Source: an uncultured Eubacteriales bacterium (GTDB lineage: Bacteria > Bacillota > Clostridia > Christensenellales > DTU072). From it: DNA of 8,641 bases. Below the pieces are notes generated by a model, which saw nothing but the letters and a program-made list of their open reading frames with translations, searched no databases and was not told the origin of the DNA. Positions 1 to 5,556 of the stretch are shown here, piece after piece (position 1 is the first letter of the stretch; each line of letters opens with the position of its first letter). The stretch is from contig CACXDF010000215.1 of NCBI GenBank assembly GCA_902766325.1, positions 1 through 8,641 on the forward strand. Direction: 5' to 3'. The position numbers and the translations under genes are program-made.

Positions 1-1160
1 ATAAAGTTCTTAACGATATCGGAACGAAAGAACTCGCCGGAGATAACGCTTCCTGGCAGTACAGAAGTATTTTGGAAAAAGTATATACGCAGGTCAACTT
101 GCCCGGCGCTCCCGCCGCAAGACTTGCCACGCAGATGCTGCTGTATGCTATCGAAATATCCGAAGATATGGCTGGGGGCAGCATTGCTGACGCGAGAAGA
201 GACACGACCAACAGTTCCGCCTTCTCATCCTACTTCAGACACAAGGTCGACGTACCCAATAACATTCCCGAGACGCTTGACGGAGCGAAGGGACTTTGGG
301 ATCCGTACGAAGGATTGGGCGACTACGACGTGCTCAGTTATATTCTCGCTTTCGACGATTTTTATACCAAAGGGTATAATAACCTGACCGGCGTTCAACC
401 GTGCGCTCAATTGTATGGTTATTATTATCTGTATAACCAAACCTATTACAACGTAGTTTTAAAAGACAGACCGACTTATACGAAGCAACTTCGTTACGAA
501 AAACTCGATACGTATACCGACGTTGAGTGGCTCGATTACGTTGCTATCCAACGTAAGAACTACGAAGGATCCTATCGTTATAAAGAAGATTTTTATCAGG
601 TTTTCTATAAGATCCACTTCGATTTCCAAGGAAGAAAAGAATCTTTTGAAAAACAAGTTTACGTAATCAGCGACGTCATCAATAATCGTTCTTATACCGG
701 AGAAATGCAAAAAGCCATCGCTAAGGCAAACAACGGTATCAAGGGACAACTCGCCATGAGCGACTGGATGTGGTGCTACGGCGGTAACGATAAAAATATG
801 AAGTCGTACAACAAAGCCAACAGCGGCTATCAGAACGGTAAATTGGGAACCAAAGAGCAAGAATACGAAGGTCAATTCTATTATGAATTCGAAGAATTGA
901 ACATCGTTCAGTATTTGTTTGAAAAAATGACCACGACCGAACTTTCCGGCGCGCTGTACTATAACTGCTACGCATACAGCGGCAGTATGATCAGCGAGAT
1001 GCAAGGCTATTCCAAGCACATCGTTCTGATCAACGACGGCATCAAGACCTACGACGAGTTCACGACCATTCCCGAATCGGCTCGCATTAATGCCGGCGAC
1101 TATAATACGTATGCGAAGGGCAAGATGAGCGTTCTCAGAACGCAGGCCAAAAATGACTGA
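1..1160 (+). CDS. Tyrosine-rich putative surface/secreted protein, 5'-truncated, ends at an in-frame TGA
   Basis: The frame is open from base 3 to a TGA at 1158-1160, giving 385 visible residues; the true start, and any signal peptide or lipobox, lie before the window. The TTG at 72 is only an internal leucine codon, with nothing like a ribosome binding site before it. I do not recognise a catalytic domain. The visible part has no membrane segment and is very rich in tyrosine (about 11%), asparagine and charged residues, with clusters such as YGYYYLYNQTYYN near bases 415-450. This composition is typical of extracytoplasmic proteins of uncultured Clostridia. The same frame continues after the TGA as coding sequence to 1949, where it ends in a B-repeat-like module, so this and the next entry are most likely one gene of at least 648 codons. 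It could be a surface adhesin or a substrate-binding protein; function is unknown. The coding call on this strand is supported by the downstream terminator and the domain at the far end. Confidence 0.75.
   Translation, partial: KVLNDIGTKELAGDNASWQYRSILEKVYTQVNLPGAPAARLATQMLLYAIEISEDMAGGSIADARRDTTNSSAFSSYFRHKVDVPNNIPETLDGAKGLWDPYEGLGDYDVLSYILAFDDFYTKGYNNLTGVQPCAQLYGYYYLYNQTYYNVVLKDRPTYTKQLRYEKLDTYTDVEWLDYVAIQRKNYEGSYRYKEDFYQVFYKIHFDFQGRKESFEKQVYVISDVINNRSYTGEMQKAIAKANNGIKGQLAMSDWMWCYGGNDKNMKSYNKANSGYQNGKLGTKEQEYEGQFYYEFEELNIVQYLFEKMTTTELSGALYYNCYAYSGSMISEMQGYSKHIVLINDGIKTYDEFTTIPESARINAGDYNTYAKGKMSVLRTQAKND
1158..1160 (+). other. In-frame TGA separating two halves of one reading frame
   Basis: The TGA falls between the residues QAKND and TNTGVDTKAS. 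Both flanks have the same frame and codon preferences, and no stop occurs again until the TAA at 1947-1949. TGG is used for tryptophan throughout the window, and other genes terminate at TGA (2748-2750, 5554-5556, 7470-7472), so TGA-to-Trp recoding is unlikely. A single transition from CGA or TGG, or a base-call error, would explain it. A selenocysteine hairpin is not evident directly after it. Confidence 0.7.
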
Positions 1161-1217
1161 ACGAACACCGGTGTCGATACCAAAGCGTCCAATGCCGCGT
1201 CGCAAGACTGGAAAGGT

Positions 1218-1949
1218 ATGAAAGCCGAGATCGATTCCGCTAAAGAGTACGACTATGGCGCTGTTAAATCCGACGATACGAAGAAAGGAGATTGGCAAGT
1301 GAGATGCGAATACCTCGAAGACCGTGTTATCGCCAGAGTTTACAGCTGCTGCGGTCAGCGTATCTCCGACTCCGATCTTTCTAAGTGCGACACGAACCAT
1401 GCGACCAACAAAGACGGTACCGCGGTCACCAAGGATTACGATACCAATCAAAAGATCTCTAAGTTCGCCAGCGACTACGAGAGCGTCCTGCTTTATATGG
1501 CGGCTAAATCTCAGGTCGAATTCCAGAAGCCTTCTAAGGGGTATAAGACTTCCGGAAACGAAGCTACTTACAACGTAGGTTATTACGGAGACATCGTCGA
1601 TCTTATCGCCGAGACCTCGACGGGCAGCGACGTCCAGAAGATGACTTATAAAGAACTGAAGACCTTCACCATGAAGACGGGCGCCAGCTTCGAGGACGAG
1701 ATCGCCTCCGAAAGCGGTGAAGACGGCGACTGGTGGAGAACCAACAAGAGCGCCAGCAAAGAGAACGGCTTCGGACCCGAAACCAATTCCGAATTGAAGA
1801 ACGGATCTCCCCTTAAGTACGTTTACACTTACGAGTTCTCCGGTTGGTTCTTGGACGAGGCTTGCCAATACGAGTTCAATCCGAAAGACGACGTTGACTT
1901 CAGTCTCGTTGTGTATGCCGGATACAAATTGATCAAGTCGCAACAATAA
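1218..1949 (+). CDS. C-terminal part of the same putative surface protein, with Listeria-Bacteroides (B-repeat-like) end
   Basis: This 243-residue ATG-started piece is in the same frame as the upstream gene, and the frame is open back to 1161, directly after the TGA. The ATG at 1218 has only GGAAAGGT two bases or fewer away as a possible ribosome binding site, so independent translation is doubtful. Residues about 201-238 contain YEFSGWFLDEACQYEF followed by a VVYAGYK end. This fits the second half of the Listeria-Bacteroides repeat (Flg_new/InlB B-repeat family, consensus GW-x-x-D...F-x(n)-LYAxW), a beta-rich module of secreted and surface proteins. The segment also has cysteines C30, C44, C45 and C57 and an acidic stretch near residues 160-171. 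No sortase motif or C-terminal anchor follows, so attachment, if any, must be N-terminal. A strong terminator begins 25 bp after the stop. Best read as the 3' part of an interrupted gene or, if the TGA is read through, as the C-terminal domain. Confidence 0.7.
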   Translation: MKAEIDSAKEYDYGAVKSDDTKKGDWQVRCEYLEDRVIARVYSCCGQRISDSDLSKCDTNHATNKDGTAVTKDYDTNQKISKFASDYESVLLYMAAKSQVEFQKPSKGYKTSGNEATYNVGYYGDIVDLIAETSTGSDVQKMTYKELKTFTMKTGASFEDEIASESGEDGDWWRTNKSASKENGFGPETNSELKNGSPLKYVYTYEFSGWFLDEACQYEFNPKDDVDFSLVVYAGYKLIKSQQ

Positions 1950-1974
1950 TTCAGTAAGTTGTAAAGACTGTTTT

Positions 1975-2011
1975 ATCTGCGCGTTCCAATGCGGGACGCG
2001 CAGATTTTTTT
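1975..2011 (+). terminator. Intrinsic terminator of the surface-protein gene
   Basis: ATCTGCGCGT pairs perfectly with ACGCGCAGAT, extended inward by TCC/GGG (one T-G wobble), giving a 13-bp stem with a 5-base loop and then seven Ts (2005-2011). The T-run is present only in the + direction, which supports transcription of the upstream gene on this strand and separates it from the regulator operon. Confidence 0.93.
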
Positions 2012-2041
2012 ATCTGCAAATTATTTGCTTTTTGTGCGTCG

Positions 2042-2062
2042 ACCGCCCGCATTTTCGGCGGT
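2042..2062. repeat. GC-rich inverted repeat in the intergenic gap
   Basis: ACCGCC (2042-2047) and GGCGGT (2057-2062) form a 6-bp stem around a 9-base loop. It stands out in an otherwise AT-rich gap. No T-run follows on the + strand, so it is not a convincing second terminator. It may be a weak hairpin or a protein-binding site upstream of the operon promoter. Confidence 0.35.
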
Positions 2063-2066
2063 ATTA

Positions 2067-2080
2067 AATTATGGATAATT
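2067..2080. promoter_or_regulatory. AATTAT-GG-ATAATT inverted repeat upstream of the operon promoter
   Basis: Two perfect 6-base arms are separated by two bases, 15 bp upstream of the proposed -35 element. The position would suit an operator, for example for autoregulation by the XRE-family product of the operon's first gene. The surrounding 2063-2091 stretch is almost purely A+T and could equally act as an UP element for RNA polymerase, so a chance palindrome is possible. Confidence 0.3.
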
Positions 2081-2094
2081 ATTAAAATTAGTTA

Positions 2095-2123
2095 TTGCTT
2101 TTTTATTATATATGTATTATAAT
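2095..2123 (+). promoter_or_regulatory. SigA-type promoter of the regulator/exporter operon
   Basis: A consensus -10 TATAAT (2118-2123) lies 17 bp downstream of TTGCTT (2095-2100), a partial -35 keeping TTG. An A+T-rich tract precedes the -35. The expected start point is near 2130, giving a leader of about 40 bases. This is the only good promoter seen before the three-gene operon. Confidence 0.7.
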
Positions 2124-2138
2124 AACACTATAAGTCGA

Positions 2139-2168
2139 AGTCTGTCCTTCAGACTGCGATAAGGAAGG
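2139..2168 (+). promoter_or_regulatory. Leader hairpin and ribosome binding site of the regulator gene
   Basis: AGTCTG (2139-2144) and CAGACT (2150-2155) form a perfect 6-bp stem whose loop is TCCTT. The ribosome binding site AAGGAAGG (2161-2168) lies just downstream and three bases before the ATG. The loop is complementary to AAGGA, and CCTTC (2146-2150) is complementary to GAAGG (2164-2168). An alternative fold could therefore mask the binding site. The ribosome binding site is secure; the switching idea is inference. Confidence 0.5.
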
Positions 2169-2171
2169 TAT

Positions 2172-2750
2172 ATGGGCATTAACGATATGGATATCAAACT
2201 GATCGCCGAACGCATCAAGTGCATTCGTGAAGATCTTGAAATAACGGTTGAAGAGATGGCGTCTTTATGCGAGATGACCCCCGAAAGATATAAAGAATTG
2301 GAAAGCGGAAGCGTTGATTTTACGTTCAGTTTTTTGAACAGATGCGCGGTTCGCTTCGGCGTGGATATCTCCGCGCTGATGACGGGGAGCGTCACTTCTT
2401 ATTTAAAAACGTATGCGATCGAAAGAAAGGGTTGCGGACTCAGGGTGGACAGAAGAAAAGACTTCGAGTATCTTCATCTTGCGAGCCGGTTCAGTAATCA
2501 CCGCGTCGATCCTCTTTACGTTTGCGTTCCGTACAATAAAGAGGCGCTTGAAAAGCCGGTCGATACCAATACGCACGCCGGTCAGGAGTTCGATTACGTG
2601 CTCGAAGGTACGCTTAAGTACGTGATCGGCAATAAAACGGAATATCTTTCCGCCGGAGACAGCATCATACTGGATTCTTCGATCCCGCACGGCATGGTCG
2701 CCGCGTCGGAAGGCGGAAGCAAATTTCTTGCGATCGTAATAAAAAACTGA
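2172..2750 (+). CDS. XRE-family helix-turn-helix regulator with C-terminal cupin domain
   Basis: This is a 192-residue DNA-binding regulator. Residues about 8-70 form a XRE/Cro-type helix-turn-helix (IKCIREDLEITVEEMA, then SLCEMTPERYKELESG, then a helix ending at FGVDISAL). Residues about 115-190 are a cupin-2 barrel. Motif 1 is seen as H135-AGQEFDYVLEG and motif 2 as AGDSIILDSSIPHG (161-174). The length of about 190 is normal for the HTH-plus-cupin family, whose cupin usually senses a small ligand and adjusts DNA binding. The start is set by AAGGAAGG three bases before the ATG. The gene is first in an operon with the two exporter genes, beginning 16 bp downstream, so it probably controls the pump and itself. 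Possible operators are the inverted repeats upstream of the promoter. The ligand is unknown; related regulators respond to diverse metabolites. Confidence 0.88.
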   Translation: MGINDMDIKLIAERIKCIREDLEITVEEMASLCEMTPERYKELESGSVDFTFSFLNRCAVRFGVDISALMTGSVTSYLKTYAIERKGCGLRVDRRKDFEYLHLASRFSNHRVDPLYVCVPYNKEALEKPVDTNTHAGQEFDYVLEGTLKYVIGNKTEYLSAGDSIILDSSIPHGMVAASEGGSKFLAIVIKN

Positions 2751-2766
2751 AATACGGGTAAAGGCT

Positions 2767-5556
2767 ATGGGTAAACTACTTAGACATTTAAAACCAATGC
2801 TGAAGTATTTCGTCGTAGTTGTGCTGTTGCTCGCTTCGGGGGCCATGGCGGAACTGTTCTTACCGGGACTGATGGCGGACATCATCAACGACGGAATTTA
2901 TTTGGACTATGAACCGGCCTACGTTCATCTCGAAATGGAAAATCCGTTCGGAGATATCGATATCGAGTTTGACAGTAAAGTTTATAACGAAGGGTATATA
3001 CCCGTTTTTGAAATGAAAGACGGTTTTTCCACGACCGATATAAAAACGACCTGGAATAAAGAGTTTAACGAAGTTACTTTATCTTTTAATTTTAAAGACA
3101 TTCCCGTTTCGGACAGCGAACAGCTTTTTAATCAGGTGCTCATACCCTTTATGAACGCCCTTGAAAAGGTGTCTTTTAAAGAAACCGGTCATACGCAGTA
3201 CACTCAATATTCGCAAGAAGAGCAAAAAGTAGTCAGAGACGCGTTCGAACTGCTGATCGACTATGACAGCATCCTCGCCGGCACGCCGGGATTTTTGTCG
3301 TCCGGTAAGTCGGCGTATTCCATTCATATCGAGACGTTCCTGGATATGTTCGAAGAAGACGACGAAGACGGAGAGGAGAGTACCGTTTGGGACGATCCGA
3401 ACGCAAAGCGTCTTCTTACTTCCTGCGTTATGAATATGAAACACAGCCGTTTCGGGAACCTGTTGCCCGTTCCGGTCGCCGCGGAAAAAGACTCTAACGG
3501 TTATGCCGTCGAAGACAAGGACGGAAATTACAAAAAACTGACGGACGAATTCGGTCAGAATATTCGTCTTTCCGTCGATTCTTTCGGCGAGCCGATCGAC
3601 GAGAGCCAAGTCGCGTATATTTACAATAAGGATACGGAACGCGTAGAGCCATTCCTCGATTACGAGATCGTCCTCTGTAACGACGTAGGCGGATACGCGT
3701 ATAAGTACGTCGACGAAACGAAATGGTACAAAAACAAGCTCGGTATGTCCGACGACGATATCGAGAAGACGGTGGCAAAGTACACCGTGGTCGATAATTC
3801 TTTCTTAGGCAAGATCAAGGCCCGCTTCGTTGAATTCGGTAAGATCCTTTCTTTGAGCGAGACCGGTTCTACCACGGCCGATCTCAGTATGAAGGTCGAA
3901 AAGACGGAAGACGAATGGAAGGTCGCCGACGGTATCACCATTCAAGCGAGCAACCTGCCGTTTATTTTAAAGAAAGGTCTTTTGATGTTCGCGATCACTT
4001 TCTTCTCGTCCGCATGCACGATCATCGCCATGCTGATGAGCAGTAAGATCGCCGCGTACTTCAGTATGATCCTCAGAAGTTTGGTCTTTACAAAGGTAGA
4101 AAGCTATTCTTTGGCCGAGTTCGATAAGTTCAGCACGGCCAGCTTAGTCACACGTTCGACGAACGATATAAACCAAATACAAAACGTATTCCTCGTTATC
4201 TTGCGTACGACGCTTTCCGCGCCCGTTACCATCATCGGCGGCTTTATTTTCTCGTTCAGAACGAACACCTATATGACGATGGTCCTTATTTACGTCCTGC
4301 CCATTCTGTTTGCGGCGGCGGCGGTCGCGGCTATTATTTGTCAGCCGTACTTCAAGGTCATTCAGCGTAAAGTCGACCAGCTCACGCTTATCATGCGCGA
4401 GGGCATCACGGGTATCCGCGTCGTCAGAGCGTTCAATAAGCAGGAGCACGAAAAGAAACGTTTTGATATCGTCAACGAAAGCGCGTCCAAGACGGCCGTC
4501 GTATTGCAACGGTATTGCGCGGCGCTCGTTCCGCTTATCAATATTTGTTTGAACTGTTGTTCGGTCGGCATTTATTGGCGCGCGGCGCAACAGGTCGCAG
4601 GCGTCGCGGGAGAGTCGCTCGACGACGTAGCCAGTATGCTCGAGGTATCGCAGTACATAACGCAGATCGCTATGGCAATGGTCTTTATTGCGAGCGCGGT
4701 CGTTATTTATCCGAGAGCGGTGGCCAGTGCGGAGCGTCTTTTGCAGGTGCTTGAGACCGACCCGAAAGTTCAGGACGAACCCGGATGTAAAAACGAGAGC
4801 GACGGAAGCGGCACGATCGAATTCAGACACGTCAACTTTAAATACAGCAGCGAAGCCGAAAAGAATATTCTGGAAGATATCAGCTTTAAGTGCGAAAAGG
4901 GTAAAACGACGGCCATCGTCGGCGGTACCGGTAGCGGTAAATCGACCATTATCAGCCTGATACCCCGTTTCTACGATATAACGGGCGGAAGCATATTGAT
5001 CGACGGACAAGAGGTCCGCACTTATCCGCAGGACGAATTGCGCAAGAAGATCGGTTTCGTTCCGCAACGATCCATTCTGTTCAGCGGGACCATTGCGGAA
5101 AACCTGAGATACGGTAAGAAAGACGCCACCGAAGAAGAGATGTGGAAGGCGCTCGCCATCGCGCAAAGCGATACCTTCGTGCGTGAAAAAGAAGGTATGC
5201 TCGACTATATGGTCGAACAGGGCGGACAGAACTTCAGCGGCGGACAGAAACAAAGGTTATCCATCGCGCGCGCCATTACCCGTCAGCCGGAGATCTATAT
5301 TTTCGACGACAGCTTCAGCGCGCTCGACTTCAAAACGGATAAGAGACTGCGTACGGCTTTGGAAGAAGTGACCAAAGAAAGCATCGTAATTATCGTCGCT
5401 CAACGTATCGGTACGATCATGGGCGCGGACGAGATCATCGTTATGGACGACGGCAGAATGGTCGGCAAAGGAAAACATGAAGACCTCATCCGGAATTGTC
5501 AGTTGTATCGCGATATCGCGCTGAGCCAGATGAGCGCAGAGGAGCTTGGATTATGA
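2767..5556 (+). CDS. ABC exporter half-transporter 1 (degenerate-site subunit) with large extracellular insertion
   Basis: This is a fused permease/ATPase of 929 residues, against about 580-620 for the family. TM1 is near 12-30 and runs into the conserved FLPGLMADIINDGI. An insert of about 350 residues (46-395) follows, then TM2 (398-424), the family motif EFDKFSTASLVTRSTNDINQIQ, TM3-TM6 (about 474-495, 501-523, 583-603, 628-648) and the ATPase domain (about 683-915). The ATPase shows Walker A GGTGSGKST (719-727), Q-loop Q767, signature FSGGQ (823-827), Walker B IYIFDD with Asp848 in place of the catalytic Glu, D-loop SALD, and Gln879 in place of the H-loop His. Such a degenerate site is typical of one half of heterodimeric exporters such as TM287/288 and BmrCD, so it should pair with the next gene's product. 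The start fits the usual MGKLLRxLKP family N-terminus. The ribosome binding site is weak (AAAGG two bases away), suggesting coupling to the regulator gene 16 bp upstream. Substrate unknown: drug, lipid or peptide are all possible. Confidence 0.93.
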   Translation: MGKLLRHLKPMLKYFVVVVLLLASGAMAELFLPGLMADIINDGIYLDYEPAYVHLEMENPFGDIDIEFDSKVYNEGYIPVFEMKDGFSTTDIKTTWNKEFNEVTLSFNFKDIPVSDSEQLFNQVLIPFMNALEKVSFKETGHTQYTQYSQEEQKVVRDAFELLIDYDSILAGTPGFLSSGKSAYSIHIETFLDMFEEDDEDGEESTVWDDPNAKRLLTSCVMNMKHSRFGNLLPVPVAAEKDSNGYAVEDKDGNYKKLTDEFGQNIRLSVDSFGEPIDESQVAYIYNKDTERVEPFLDYEIVLCNDVGGYAYKYVDETKWYKNKLGMSDDDIEKTVAKYTVVDNSFLGKIKARFVEFGKILSLSETGSTTADLSMKVEKTEDEWKVADGITIQASNLPFILKKGLLMFAITFFSSACTIIAMLMSSKIAAYFSMILRSLVFTKVESYSLAEFDKFSTASLVTRSTNDINQIQNVFLVILRTTLSAPVTIIGGFIFSFRTNTYMTMVLIYVLPILFAAAAVAAIICQPYFKVIQRKVDQLTLIMREGITGIRVVRAFNKQEHEKKRFDIVNESASKTAVVLQRYCAALVPLINICLNCCSVGIYWRAAQQVAGVAGESLDDVASMLEVSQYITQIAMAMVFIASAVVIYPRAVASAERLLQVLETDPKVQDEPGCKNESDGSGTIEFRHVNFKYSSEAEKNILEDISFKCEKGKTTAIVGGTGSGKSTIISLIPRFYDITGGSILIDGQEVRTYPQDELRKKIGFVPQRSILFSGTIAENLRYGKKDATEEEMWKALAIAQSDTFVREKEGMLDYMVEQGGQNFSGGQKQRLSIARAITRQPEIYIFDDSFSALDFKTDKRLRTALEEVTKESIVIIVAQRIGTIMGADEIIVMDDGRMVGKGKHEDLIRNCQLYRDIALSQMSAEELGL
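2902..3951 (+). other. Region encoding the extracellular insertion between TM1 and TM2 of ABC half 1
   Basis: Codons about 46-395 of the exporter gene encode a segment without membrane helices, lying exactly where the first external loop of a type IV exporter should be, normally only a few to some tens of residues. It is rich in Asp, Glu, Tyr and Lys and looks like a folded soluble domain, with alternating beta-type segments (VTLSFNFKDI, YEIVLCNDVGGYAYKYVDE) and helical stretches. It has two cysteines (C220, C304) and an acidic run at 195-204 (FEEDDEDGEE). I do not recognise a known domain. Codon use resembles the rest of the gene, so it is not an obvious recent insertion. Confidence 0.75.

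Noticed and set aside
1158..1200. Selenocysteine insertion signal after the TGA
   Set aside because: The 10-bp palindrome ACACCGGTGT (1165-1174) has no loop, and the remaining possible stem (GGTG/TACC) is too weak. The surroundings do not suggest a selenoprotein active site.
459..1946. Long open frame of 495 codons on the minus strand, running across the TGA of the surface-protein gene
   Set aside because: Its product is a low-complexity Val/Phe/Ile-rich sequence without motifs. The + strand carries the B-repeat-like module, and the terminator's T-run fits only + strand transcription.
1..1949. Genetic code with TGA read as tryptophan or glycine
   Set aside because: Three other genes end naturally at TGA, with the next gene's start or a terminator right behind, and TGG is used for tryptophan throughout.
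2042..2062. Second terminator before the regulator operon
   Set aside because: The 6-bp GC-rich stem has no following T-run on the + strand, and the upstream terminator at 1975-2011 is sufficient.
2115..2124. TATTATAATA palindrome over the regulator's -10 element
   Set aside because: This short palindrome arises easily around any TATAAT sequence and lacks outer arms like those at the prs promoter, so it was not called an operator.
4144..5253. Open frame of 369 codons on the minus strand
   Set aside because: It is antisense to the membrane and ATPase domains of ABC half 1, whose motifs are unmistakable; the product resembles nothing known.
5496..5552. Upstream TTG start for ABC half 2, adding 19 residues
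   Set aside because: It lies inside the coding end of half 1. The ATG at 5553 has a good ribosome binding site at eight bases and the classic ATGA overlap.
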